From positions 1 to 53,730 of the forward strand of contig JAGLOO010000063.1 in the NCBI GenBank assembly GCA_023138875.1: a stretch of 53,730 nucleotides of DNA. The letters run 5' to 3'. Position numbers and translations under genes: made by a program. Shown here piece after piece: positions 17,716 through 25,585 of this stretch; position 1 is the first letter of the stretch, and each line of letters starts with the position of its first letter. The notes beneath the pieces were generated by a model. The model had not been told where the DNA came from. It saw only the letters and a program-made list of their open reading frames with translations, and did no database searches. The stretch comes from Bacteroidales bacterium (lineage in GTDB: Bacteria; Bacteroidota; Bacteroidia; Bacteroidales; GCA-2748055).

Positions 17716-17736
17716 CCGATAAACCATACTTATCGG
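17716..17736. repeat. CCGATAA / TTATCGG inverted repeat at the end of the DUF3307 gene
   Basis: CCGATAA (17716-17722) and TTATCGG (17730-17736) form a 7-bp perfect inverted repeat with a 7-base spacer, directly after the stop codon. The core TTATCGG is the same word found in the two operators before the SatD-like gene. It may be a binding site or a short hairpin. Confidence 0.45.
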
Positions 17737-18489
17737 TTAATTTGCCGATACATCGAGCTGTACGATAAGGGTTCCAATAAGAACAGCAATTCCAAAACTA
17801 AGGAATGTCCCCACCAGTATGTACTCGTTTTTAACGGTTGATCTAAATCTTAGGACTGATTTTGCTGCTACAATTAATCCTACTGCGCTAAATTGACCAA
17901 CTAATATTAATGCCAATACCAGAAACCGCTCCATAATTCCAATAAGCTTTCCAGCATTGGGAAGGCTTTGCTCATGAATACTCGGATTTTCTTGAGGTTT
18001 ATCCAAGTTGTTGTTTTTTGGGATATCAATTGAGAAAGTTCTAAAAATATTCTTTATAAGAATATTGGTTGGTTTGGCACAAAGAACAAAAGCTGCAGTA
18101 ATTGTAATTCCTTCAAAAGGCAAGTCGAAAATAAAATTAATAACCGTATATTGATTGTACAGTAATGATATTAATACCAATGAAACAATATGGGTAAATT
18201 GGTCGAGGAAAAAGTAATTCCTGTTATTGCCTTTCTTGTACGCATTAATCTCCAGGTAGCTTTTGAGGATATCTGTTAGAAAGTGTACAATTGTTATGAC
18301 AAGTGCAGCCCACCAAAATCCAAAATCAAAAGATAATAGATAAGCAAATACAAAGACAACAATCCCGTGATAAACATGATGCTGTGTTAGAATTTTCTTA
18401 CTTTTAGCAACACTCCAATTTTGAGGTTGAAATATAAAGTCAGCAAATAAATGTGCTATAAATTGAAGGAGAATGAGTTGTAGCATCAT
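17737..18489 (-). CDS. DUF3307 membrane protein
   Basis: A 250-aa integral membrane protein. The N-terminal 120 residues carry the DUF3307 signature (LLQFIAHLFADFIFQPQNW, QHHVYHGIVVF, ITIVHFLTDILK, FFLDQFTHI) with about three or four helices and conserved His/Asp residues. Three further hydrophobic segments follow, including FLVLALILVGQFSAVGLIVAA and TFLSFGIAVLIGTLIV. Function is unknown. It overlaps the SatD-like gene upstream by four bases (ATGA), and pairing of DUF3307 with SatD-like regulators is a recurring arrangement in Bacteroidota as I recall it. The SatD-like protein and the palindromes before it very likely govern both genes. Confidence 0.85.
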   Translation of the reverse strand: MMLQLILLQFIAHLFADFIFQPQNWSVAKSKKILTQHHVYHGIVVFVFAYLLSFDFGFWWAALVITIVHFLTDILKSYLEINAYKKGNNRNYFFLDQFTHIVSLVLISLLYNQYTVINFIFDLPFEGITITAAFVLCAKPTNILIKNIFRTFSIDIPKNNNLDKPQENPSIHEQSLPNAGKLIGIMERFLVLALILVGQFSAVGLIVAAKSVLRFRSTVKNEYILVGTFLSFGIAVLIGTLIVQLDVSAN

Positions 18490-19175
18490 TGGATTATATC
18501 CTTTTCAAAATAGTTAACAGATTTTTCAATCGATTGCCAACCCGCCGCCGTGGAATGCTGGCTGATCGTTGATTGGGATTTATCTAACTTTTGGCTGATC
18601 TCCTTTTCACTATATCCTAATAGTTTATAATAGATTACTTCACATTGTTTACCGGAGCACCCAGCAATAATGGTGTCCAATAATGAAAAAATTGTATTGT
18701 ACTTCTCTTGTTCCTGACTATTATGGCTGTAATAAAACAACGTGTTTTTAATTACAATTTTTTGCTTATTCGAAGTGCTAAAACTCTTAATAGCTCTGCC
18801 TGATAAATAGATAGCTTCACCATCAATTATCCCTTTCTCACTATCCAGGGTTGTTAAAGGTGCAACAGCAAGTGCTAGCCTAATGGCATGTTCTTTAAAA
18901 TACTTAAATCTTTTATTATTCTCTCCGGATTCTTTGAGACCAAGAGATTTAATATAGGTTTTGAATATTAGAGCGATCCTGAGAGATTTTATCGGAGATT
19001 CAAGAGCACATTCAATATAGTCACCTTGCACAATTCTTCCAAAAAACGAATCTGTCTCATACTTTTCAGTTAGCAATAGGATAAGTTCTTTGACTTTTAC
19101 TTCTATTCTTCTTTTATCCTTTTCTTTTAATGATGTGAAGGAAATAATATCAGCTGAAATTGTGGCTTTATTCAT
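18486..19175 (-). CDS. SatD-like regulator with C-terminal helix-turn-helix
   Basis: The start is placed at ATG 19173-19175 (MNKATISADIISFTSL), 229 aa. The 56 extra residues of the longer open frame cross the operators and look non-coding. The N-terminal 150 residues match the SatD family (ISADIISFTSL, GRIVQGDYIECAL, IRLALAVAPL, IIDGEAIYLSGRAI). Residues about 190-215 (LLGYSEKEISQKLDKSQSTISQHSTAAGW) form a helix-turn-helix like those in sigma-70 region 4 or LuxR-type proteins. It overlaps the DUF3307 gene by ATGA. Two tandem palindromes end 11 bases upstream of its start codon, which suggests that it represses or activates its own operon. Ligand and signal are unknown. Confidence 0.82.
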   Translation of the reverse strand: MNKATISADIISFTSLKEKDKRRIEVKVKELILLLTEKYETDSFFGRIVQGDYIECALESPIKSLRIALIFKTYIKSLGLKESGENNKRFKYFKEHAIRLALAVAPLTTLDSEKGIIDGEAIYLSGRAIKSFSTSNKQKIVIKNTLFYYSHNSQEQEKYNTIFSLLDTIIAGCSGKQCEVIYYKLLGYSEKEISQKLDKSQSTISQHSTAAGWQSIEKSVNYFEKDIIQ

Positions 19176-19185
19176 TAAAATATTA

Positions 19186-19238
19186 TTTATCGGTAAATAT
19201 ACTGATAAAAACCATTTATCGGTAAATATGCCGTTAAA
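19186..19238 (-). promoter_or_regulatory. two tandem palindromic operators of the SatD-like/DUF3307 operon
   Basis: Site 1 (19186-19209) has arms TTTATCGGTA and TACTGATAAA around AATA, with one mismatch from a perfect 10-bp palindrome. Site 2 (19215-19238) has arms TTTATCGGTA and TGCCGTTAAA around the same AATA, with two mismatches. Centres are 29 bases apart, close to three helical turns, so two dimers could bind on one face. No consensus promoter box was found between the sites and the start codon. Confidence 0.65.
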
Positions 19239-19282
19239 TATTATGATGTATGGAAAGATATCAACGAAATGGACAGAAATTG

Positions 19283-19564
19283 CTAAATATCCGAAGCCCG
19301 CACAATTGCCTCCAAACACCTTTCTGCCGTATGTCCGTCCCACAGATCGGGCCGGACCTGTTTACGCTCCTTAACCAACGCATTCTGGTATTCTTCACGG
19401 ATGCGCTCCACATTGTTCCCCACCAGCACACTGGCGCCACCATGCTCATACAGGGTAATGGGCCGCAATAGCACCAGGTTAGGTGTCGAAACCACTTTAT
19501 CCCAGAGACCGAACAACTCCAGCTGCTTCCGGGCACGGGGATGCAGAGGCCAAAACAGCGGCAT
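19283..19564 (-). pseudogene. wecB: wecB remnant with internal deletion
   Basis: The frame reads PLFWPLHPRARKQLELFGLW...LLRPI and then jumps to TLYEHGGASVLVGNN...AERCLEAIVRASDI. Against the complete gene (23562-24710) it begins at residue 249 and lacks residues 284-326, including DSGGLQEE. The joint lies on the word AATGGGYCG, which occurs at both edges of the missing block. The 5' edge runs straight into the DUF1186 remnant at the shared word GGCAT. The protein would be inactive. Confidence 0.85.
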
Positions 19565-19957
19565 TAAAAGATTCCATTGTCCGGCATGACTACTTTGCCA
19601 GGTATACTGAAGAAGAGGGATGGATTGAAGAAGAGATGAGTTTTCCCATACATGCCATCTATCTGATGGGGGAGCTCAGGGCCACCGAATGCCTGCCCGA
19701 AGTACTGGAATCGACACCATTGTCCGCTCTACGGTGTGCAGCAGTGTCGTACAGATCGCCCATCACCAACCCGAGCGAAAAGAAGAGGTTTCCGCATGGT
19801 TCAACGACCTCCTTTTGACATTGTCCCGGACCGGTGTGGAGAAGAATATCGTGGACAGTGCTTTCATCGGTCTTACCATCTGTGATGCTCTGGAACTGCG
19901 TGAACCGGATATGTTTTCCGGGATTAAAGCCCCTTATGACCGCAGTTATGTAAGCTA
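19560..19957 (+). pseudogene. DUF1186-family remnant, second copy
   Basis: The first part reads ALKDSIVRHDYFARY...FPIHAIYLMGELRATECLPEVLE. After about 19715 the frame changes and resumes as CSSVVQIAHHQPERKEEVSAWFNDLLLTLSRTG...FIGLTICDALELREPDMF, ending at TAG 19957. Compared with the copy at 383-804, roughly 40 residues of the middle (the FNDIWFDDFNTGFLWEPLYF region) are missing and the frame is shifted at the joint. The N-terminus is also absent. This copy has the C-terminal part that the IS-interrupted copy lost, but the two are clearly diverged paralogues. Confidence 0.75.
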
Positions 19958-19994
19958 GAGCGTCTGCGGATCCTTTAACAGCGTCTCAAAAGAT

Positions 19995-20751
19995 ATGGCC
20001 ACCCCTCCCAGGGCAGAGGACATAAGGGGGCTGTTAAGCATTTACGACCAGTACAAGCAGATCGTCACCACCTGGGCGGGTTACACAGATCCGGAAGAGG
20101 ATGGAACAGACGATGTGGACTGGGATAACGATGAGGACCGGATTACCGATGAACTCCTGGAATACCGTGAATCCTGGTCTGACCGCGGATCAGGGTCCGG
20201 AACCGGCCATGATCCAGTACCTCATACTCCCAAAACCGGCTGGAATGCTTCTCGACATGCTTGATAATATCCTGGAGAATAATGAAAAGGTGCTGATATT
20301 TACGCAGTTCAGGGAGATGGGGCTGATCCTGCAAGAGATGATCCGGGATCGATTCGGTACCGACAGCATGTTTCTGCATGGCGGAACCACCCGGAAAAAT
20401 CGCGATGAAATGGTGGAGCGCTTTCAGAACGATACCAGGGAGAAGATCTTTTTACTCTCCATCAAGGCCGGGGGGACTGGGCTGAACCTGACCGCTGCAA
20501 GCCATGTGATCCATTACGACCTGTGGTGGAATCCGGCAGTGGAGACCCAGGCCACCGACCGTGCGTACCGGATCGGGCAAAACAAGAATGTGATGGTCTA
20601 CCGCCTGATTACACAGGGCACCTTCGAGGAGAAGATCAATGCCATGCTGAAGGAGAAGAAGGAGTTGGCCGATCTGGCAGTTTCCACCGGTGAGAAATGG
20701 GTGGGCGAGCTCTCGAACCACGATCTGAAAGCGCTGTTTTCAATAACTTAG
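19995..20751 (+). pseudogene. SNF2-family helicase, C-terminal remnant
   Basis: From about 20200 the frame ending at 20751 encodes the second RecA-like lobe of a SNF2/Rad54-type ATPase: EKVLIFTQFREMG, MFLHGGTTRKNRDEMVERFQ, FLLSIKAGGTGLNLTAASHV and ATDRAYRIGQ, then the C-terminal EEKINAMLKEKKELADL. The whole first lobe with Walker A and DEGH is missing. The 200 bases before it hold a short acidic coding stretch in another frame (IRGLLSIYDQYKQIV...EEDGTDDVDWDNDED), perhaps the end of the DUF1186-type neighbour or another lost gene. SNF2 proteins remodel nucleoprotein using ATP; this fragment cannot. Confidence 0.8.
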
Positions 20752-20863
20752 AGGAAAATCCGGATCAATATCCAGCACTGCAGCTACCTTTCGTAAGGGC
20801 AGTCCGCTTTGTTCTCTTAGATTTCTTATGTATTCTCCGAATGATTCTTTCAGACATTAATGT
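20741..20863 (-). pseudogene. XRE-family regulator, N-terminal remnant
   Basis: In one - frame the strand reads ESFGEYIRNLREQSGLPLR then KVAAVLDIDPD, the first helices of an XRE-type repressor domain. The usual continuation with the recognition helix is cut off and replaced by the end of the SNF2 remnant. No in-frame ATG precedes it, since a stop lies just upstream. It is too short to fold. Confidence 0.5.
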
Positions 20864-20891
20864 TGAGGATCTCATTCCTAAATCGTGCTTG

Positions 20892-21176
20892 CTAACAATA
20901 TTTTAGGATCATCCAGACCTTGTTGTCCACCTGGTCCCTGACTTGGTCCCAATTCTTAACACTCAGACCATAAATCAACTGACCTAAATCACCTAAATCG
21001 CTGATATTCTGTGCTATTTCAATCATCTTAACTTGGTCCCTAAAACCAGGATGTAAGTGAATTTCTACCAAGAAGAAAGTCCTGTTTTCTCCATCAGTAT
21101 CGAATCGGGGAGGTGGAGATCCATTATTAACAGTATTAGCAGACAATAAATCTTCTATGTTTACCGGCATACTCAT
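20892..21176 (-). pseudogene. AlbA_2-type ATP-binding regulator, C-terminal remnant (possible)
   Basis: A 94-codon frame has a start that resembles the beginning of such regulators (MPVNIEDLLS). It then jumps to NNGSPPPRFDTDGENRTFFL and VEIHLHPGFRDQV, which resembles the end of the GHKL-like domain of AlbA_2 proteins, and continues with a RDQV-rich tail. The expected 300-odd residues between these blocks are absent, so this would be a gene collapsed by a large internal deletion. A small stand-alone protein remains possible because the frame is open from ATG to stop. Confidence in the family is moderate. Confidence 0.45.
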
Positions 21177-21265
21177 TTTGGTAATTATTTGTAGCTAATT
21201 TACTGATACCTAAAAGTAGAGCTGAATGACACTATAACTTATTAGGAGAAAAATTGATTTAGCTT

Positions 21266-21589
21266 TTATTCAGATGCCTCGATAATCGCCTCCAAACACC
21301 TTTCGGCTGTATGTCCGTCCCAAAACTCGGGCCGGGCCGGTTTACGCTCCTTAACCAACGCATTCTGGTACTCTTCACGGATGCGCTCCACGTTGTTCCC
21401 AACCAGCACGCTGTCTCCGCCATGCTCATACAGGGTAATGGGCCAGAAAAGGGGTATATCAACCGGCGGAATGTTCAGGTCATCGAAGAAATTCTGCGAC
21501 ATCTGGTGGTCGTAATGCTGACCGGTATGCACCAGTCGGGGTTCTACTTTTTGATCAAAATTATGCATTAAGATTCCTGGATCACGCAC
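21266..21589 (-). pseudogene. wecB: wecB remnant with two deletions
   Basis: The frame joins LVHTGQHYDHQMSQNFFDDL and NIPPVDI (residues 38-64 of the complete gene) to PLFWPI, then to TLYEHGGDSVLVGNN and the normal C-terminus AERCLEAIIEASE. Residues of about 65-248 and 255-326 are gone. Both joints sit on short words present at both edges of the missing DNA: TATATCA at the first and AATGGGCC at the second. The upstream lead (KKSYIGDVRDPGILMHNF) is not wecB. Confidence 0.85.
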
Positions 21590-21610
21590 ATCACCGATAT
21601 AGGATTTTTT

Positions 21611-21658
21611 TGCAACTCTTGCTGCAACTCTTGCTGCAACTCTTGCTGTAACTCTTGC
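21611..21658. repeat. 12-bp tandem repeat, four units
   Basis: TGCAACTCTTGC is repeated at 21611, 21623, 21635 and, with one change, 21647, followed by a half unit. On the - strand it reads as repeated Ala-Arg-Val-Ala in the frame leading into the wecB remnant. Confidence 0.85.
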
Positions 21659-21717
21659 TCTTGCTATTCTACAAAATCCTTTATTATAATAACAGATTTC
21701 CTTCAGACCATAAACTG

Positions 21718-22979
21718 ATTAATATCGTTCAGTTCCTCCGAAGATGGTGGACATTCTGAGATTGATTATAAATATTTACATTTACAAAAAGGTGAAGGCA
21801 TCGAAATCGAGTTTAAAACCTCCCGTTTTGAGCTGAATAAAGATGTCTTTGAGTCTGTTTGTGCATTCCTTAACCGCAAGGGTGGTCATTTGCTGTTAGG
21901 CGTTAATAATGACGGGATAGTAGAAGGTGTAATGGATAATTGCATTCAGGATATTATCAACAGTGTTGTTACCAATGCCAACAATCCACAGAAGCTTAAT
22001 CCCCCGGTATACCTGTCAGCACAGGTCTTAGAATATGAAGGCAAGAAAGTGAAGAAAACAAACCACCTATTCTGAAAACCGGGTTTATCCTTATGTAAGC
22101 CTTTCGGATTTCAATCAGGATCTTTTCGGCCGTATTCGCACTCTGGCTAAGAACGAACGAGCCGATCATCCCTGGCAGGGGATGACAGATGAAGAATTAA
22201 TGCGCTCTGCCGGATTGTTCAAACATGACCATCAGACCGGGAAAGATGGTTATTCATTGGCAGCGGTACTGTTACTCGGAAAGGATGATGTGATACAAAG
22301 CGTATTGTCACACCATAAAACGGACGCTATTCTTCGGGTCGAAAACACTGACCGATATGACGACCGGGACGACATACGGACCAACCTCATAGAAAGCTAT
22401 GACTGCCTCATGGCCTTTATTAGAAAACATTTACCAGACAAGTTCTACCAGGAGGGAGAACAGCGTATCAGCCTCCGTGACCGGATTTTCAGGGAAGTGG
22501 TAGGTAATATGTTAATCCATCGTGAGTATGCCAATGCTTTTCCGGCCAAACTGATTATTGATAAAGAGAGGGTATTTGCCAAATTCTTCAAGGAAATCGG
22601 AAGGGTAGACGAATTGGGATCAGGCGTGCGTAATACTTTCAAATATTGTAGTATTTACACACCAGGCACTAAGCCGGAGTTTATTGAAGATGATGTTTTT
22701 AAAACCATCATTCCATTAAAAGCTCAAGATATTAAAACGATAGTACATGAATCGAAGTGGGAGGAAGTTAGGAGAAAGGTCGGAGAAAAGCTGACAGACA
22801 ATCAATTCAAAATTCTGGTAGCCATGTATGATAACCCATATATTTCTGGAAGGGAAATAGCCGTGATCATTAATATTTCTGAAAGAAAAACAGAAACAAA
22901 TATTGCTAAATTGAAAAGAATGGATTTGATAACACGAATAGGACCAGCTAAGGGAGGATACTGGAAGATAAACATATAA
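21718..22979 (+). pseudogene. AlbA_2-type ATP-binding regulator, first copy, broken
   Basis: Three parts of one gene are visible: GEGIEIEFKTSRFELNKDVFES and NRKGGHLLLGVNNDG (AlbA_2 domain, to 22075), then in another frame RVYPYVSLSDFNQDLFGRI onward with MLIHREYANAFPAKLII, FFKEIGRVDELGSGVRN and a C-terminal winged helix (ISGREIAVIINISERKTETN). No start codon is present before the first part. About 30 residues are lost with a frameshift at about 22055 (the PESSQVHNTSGKIFDRNEDG region). About 25 residues are lost in frame at about 22575, between LIIDKERVFA and KFFKEIG. These proteins are thought to be DNA-binding regulators with a GHKL-like ATP site. A sister copy is at 25586. Confidence 0.8.
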
Positions 22980-23115
22980 TGTCATCCGAAGACAATTGAA
23001 AATCAATTTATAAATGCCCTCATTGAAAAGAGCTATCATTTTCAAACATTCGAACAGTTTCTGACAAATCCATCATCCAGAATATCGTGAAAGGAGTCCT
23101 CCTGGGATTGCGCCG

Positions 23116-23562
23116 TTAAAGCCTTTCTGAAATAAAATGGAATACGCTTTTTCTGCAAACCAGTAACCCCACCAAACCCAGCATTGCTCCCACCCCATTT
23201 GCCACCAGGTCATTGATGTTAAAAGCCCGGTATGGAATGACCATCTGCAAACATTCAAACAGGGTTGTGATAAACAGGCTAAGCAACACTATCTGTGCCC
23301 AGAAACGGATTGCCTTGAACTTTTGTTTTTGTTCCCGGGATCTCTTCATCAAACTGAGCCCCAGTAGAAGTGGTAACGGTACATATACCAACACATGCAG
23401 CAAATAGTCCCAGCGAATATGCAGGGTGTAATGATCATTCAGGGGTGACGAACCACTATTTAAGGGCAATACCGTCCCCAGCAATATAATGAACAGATAG
23501 ATGCAGGTTAGATATTTAATCTTCAAAAGGTTCCCCATACAAGAAGGATAACTGATGCACAT
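23116..23562 (-). CDS. VanZ-like membrane protein
   Basis: A 148-aa membrane protein with four hydrophobic segments: YLTCIYLFIILLGTVLPL, YLLHVLVYVPLPLLLGLSL, AQIVLLSLFITTLFECLQMV and NDLVANGVGAMLGLVGLLV. The FECLQ...RAFNINDLVANGVGAMLG block is the VanZ-like signature. VanZ-type proteins affect glycopeptide tolerance or envelope assembly, but the mechanism is unsettled. The start at 23562 shares one base with the TGA of wecB (TGATG), so translation is probably coupled; an alternative ATG lies nine codons later (MGNLLKIKYL). Its place behind wecB suggests a role linked to surface sugar. It is intact. Confidence 0.8.
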   Translation of the reverse strand: MCISYPSCMGNLLKIKYLTCIYLFIILLGTVLPLNSGSSPLNDHYTLHIRWDYLLHVLVYVPLPLLLGLSLMKRSREQKQKFKAIRFWAQIVLLSLFITTLFECLQMVIPYRAFNINDLVANGVGAMLGLVGLLVCRKSVFHFISERL

Positions 23563-24710
23563 CAGGAAGCCTTAAGAATGGCCTCAAGACATCGTTCAGC
23601 AGTTTTACCGTCCCACAGCTCGGGTCGAACAGGCTTGCGCTCCTTCACCAACGCATTCTGGTACTCTTCACGGATACGTTCCACATTGTTCCCCACCAGC
23701 ACACTGGCACCACCGTGTTCATACAAAGTAATAGGTCGCTCTGTATTCCATCGCAGGGTCAGGCAGGGTGTTCCCAGCACGGTGCACTCCTCTTGCAATC
23801 CGCCGCTGTCGGTCAGGAACAATTTTGCGTTCATGTTCAGCCGCAGCATGTCATGATACCCAATGGGTCGCAACAGCACCAGGTTAGGCGTCGAAACCAC
23901 TTTATCCCATAGGCCGAACAACTCCAGCTGCTTCCGGGCACGGGGATGAATGGGCCAGAAAAGGGGCATATCAATCGCTACCTCACCGGTCAGAAAATCA
24001 ACAAGCGGTGTAAAAATATCTTTAAGGTCCACATTGGACGGCCGGTGGAGGGTCATCACTGCATAATTCTCCTCAGTCACCGAAGGAATCGCAGAACCTT
24101 CAATCAATAAATTAGAAACCAGCACATCACGGATCTCTAATGCGGCAGCCGTTTCACGTTGCCCTTCCAGGGTATCGATCATGATGTTCCCTACAAAATC
24201 GATCTTCGAATCCTCAACCCCTTCCTTCTTCAAGTTTTCAATGGAAAGGGTATCCGGAGTAAGCAACAGGTCCGAAAGCCTGTCGGTCACCAGCCGGTTG
24301 ATCTCCTCGGGCATGGTCCAGTCGCCCGAACGAAGTCCCGCCTCGATATGACAGCACTTCACATGCTGCTTCTTGGCCGTCACCGAGCAGGCCAGGGTTG
24401 CATTCACATCCCCTACCACCACCACCCAGTCGGGCTTCTCATCTGCAATCACCTTCTCAAAAGCGATCATGGTATTTCCCACCTGCTGGGCATGGGTCCC
24501 CGATCCTACCCCAAGGTGTATATCAGCCGGCGGAATGTTCAGATCGTCGAAGAACTTCTGCGACATCTGGTGGTCGTAATGCTGACCGGTATGCACCAGG
24601 AGGTGCTCTACTTTATTGCCGGATGTGGTGTTGTGCTTTTCAATGGCCCTGATAAACGGGGCAATCTTCATAAAATTTGGACGGGCGCCCACTACAGAGA
24701 TAATCTTCAT
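23562..24710 (-). CDS. wecB: UDP-N-acetylglucosamine 2-epimerase (non-hydrolysing)
   Basis: A complete 382-aa enzyme that interconverts UDP-GlcNAc and UDP-ManNAc, a precursor for surface polysaccharides. Visible blocks are GARPNFMKIAP (8-18), VHTGQHYDHQMS (39-50), GDVNATLA (100-107, catalytic Asp), CHIEAGLRS (120-128), PEEINRLVTD (134-143), HRPSNVD (222-228), HPRARK (255-260) and DSGGLQEE (301-308). Length is normal. It is read opposite to the capsule operon and shares the divergent region 24711-24868 with the UpxY-like gene. The VanZ-like gene follows at one-base overlap. Three partial copies lie at 2881, 19283 and 21266 on the same strand; this one is the only copy with all active-site blocks. 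Confidence 0.95.
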   Translation of the reverse strand: MKIISVVGARPNFMKIAPFIRAIEKHNTTSGNKVEHLLVHTGQHYDHQMSQKFFDDLNIPPADIHLGVGSGTHAQQVGNTMIAFEKVIADEKPDWVVVVGDVNATLACSVTAKKQHVKCCHIEAGLRSGDWTMPEEINRLVTDRLSDLLLTPDTLSIENLKKEGVEDSKIDFVGNIMIDTLEGQRETAAALEIRDVLVSNLLIEGSAIPSVTEENYAVMTLHRPSNVDLKDIFTPLVDFLTGEVAIDMPLFWPIHPRARKQLELFGLWDKVVSTPNLVLLRPIGYHDMLRLNMNAKLFLTDSGGLQEECTVLGTPCLTLRWNTERPITLYEHGGASVLVGNNVERIREEYQNALVKERKPVRPELWDGKTAERCLEAILKAS

Positions 24711-24728
24711 TCCTTAAAAGTGTGTAAG

Positions 24729-24736
24729 CAAAGCTA
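24729..24736 (-). promoter_or_regulatory. candidate -7 box of wecB
   Basis: TAGCTTTG on the - strand fits TAnnTTTG and lies 19 bases before the ATG. The -33 partner about 20 bases upstream is weak (TTCG). Confidence 0.4.
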
Positions 24737-24826
24737 ATAAAACAGCTGGAATTCGAAGCAGGAAAATTGTGGATTAATTCGTGCACAAATTGAAACCAAA
24801 CTATGCAGGAATAATTATATTTAAGT

Positions 24827-24834
24827 TAAATTTG
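24827..24834 (+). promoter_or_regulatory. candidate -7 box of the capsule operon
   Basis: TAAATTTG fits TAnnTTTG and lies 35 bases before the ATG of the UpxY-like gene. No clear TTTG is found 19-21 bases upstream, so the assignment is tentative. No inverted repeats indicating an invertible promoter were seen here. Confidence 0.4.
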
Positions 24835-24868
24835 AAAGCTTAACCCTAATGCCGAAGGAGAACGTGAG

Positions 24869-25405
24869 ATGGATTTCGTGCAGGTAGATCAGGCCCCTAA
24901 ATGGTACGCTGTATATACCCGCCCCAGGTTTGAAAAGCAGGCTTTTCAAAGACTGCAGGAGCAGGGTATTGATGCCTATCTCCCCCTGATAAAAACCATG
25001 CGTCAGTGGTCAGACCGCAAGAAGATGGTAGAGATCCCCCTCTTCAGCTCTTATGTGTTTGTAAATATTGACCGGCGCCATTACGACCAGGTGCTTCAAA
25101 CACACGGGGTGGTAAAATACATCACCTTTGAAGGGAAAGCTGCCTCCATCCCCTCCGAGCAGATCGACAACCTGAAAATCATCGTGGACAGCAATGCAGA
25201 GGTGGAAACCACCTGGGAAGCGCGGAAGAAGGGAGACAGGGTTGAAGTCACGGCCGGAAGCCTGAAAGGTTTAACAGGGGAACTGATCAGTGACGGGGAT
25301 AGAAAGAAGGTATTGGTTAGGATAGATAGTATAGACCAGAACCTGGTCGTGGAGGTACATCCTTCTTTGATTGAGAAGATCAAAGAAGCTAGGACCGTTA
25401 GTTGA
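24869..25405 (+). CDS. UpxY/RfaH-type NusG paralogue (transcription antiterminator)
   Basis: A 178-aa NusG-like protein. The N-terminal NGN domain runs over residues 10-105 (WYAVYTRPRFEKQAFQRLQE, AYLPLIKTMRQWSDRKK, IPLFSSYVFVNID, VVKYITFEGKAASIP). The C-terminal KOW domain covers about 120-172 (KKGDRVEVTAGSLKGLTGELI, VLVRIDSIDQNLVVEV). UpxY proteins in Bacteroides sit first in capsule operons, bind RNA polymerase in the leader and prevent early termination so that the long operon is read. Position at the head of the capsule genes fits this exactly. No UpxZ-like inhibitor gene is seen behind it. The frame is intact; the ATG at 24869 follows a purine-rich stretch (GAAGGAGAACG). Confidence 0.92.
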   Translation: MDFVQVDQAPKWYAVYTRPRFEKQAFQRLQEQGIDAYLPLIKTMRQWSDRKKMVEIPLFSSYVFVNIDRRHYDQVLQTHGVVKYITFEGKAASIPSEQIDNLKIIVDSNAEVETTWEARKKGDRVEVTAGSLKGLTGELISDGDRKKVLVRIDSIDQNLVVEVHPSLIEKIKEARTVS

Positions 25406-25585
25406 GTTAGAAAACGTTAGATTTAACCTAACACTACTAACCCCACTAACTTAGCTAACCTGACGAAGTCAGACATTGTGACTGACTCGGCGGAGCCATG
25501 TCAACCGGCTACTAACAAAACTAAACTGATTCTACTGTCAGGAATAACATACCAAATCCAGATTTCACTAAGAGGCATTAAATAA
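25406..25585. other. spacer after the antiterminator gene
   Basis: Non-coding. It contains several CTAAC words between 25430 and 25460 and a small hairpin AGTCAG/CTGACT around 25467-25487 without a U-run. Nothing firm can be assigned. Confidence 0.3.

Noticed and set aside
19176-19343. Longer SatD-like start at 19343
   Set aside because: The extra 56 codons span the two palindromes and part of the wecB remnant, and the family begins at MNKATISAD.
21611-21664. 12-bp repeat considered as a CRISPR-like array
   Set aside because: Units are contiguous with no spacers and no cas genes are present, so it is a simple tandem repeat.
24711-24868. Invertible promoter before the capsule operon, as in Bacteroides
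   Set aside because: No pair of inverted repeats flanks the region between wecB and the UpxY-like gene, and no invertase gene is in the window.
25460-25500. AGTCAG/CTGACT hairpin as a terminator for the antiterminator gene
   Set aside because: The stem is only six bases and no U-run follows.
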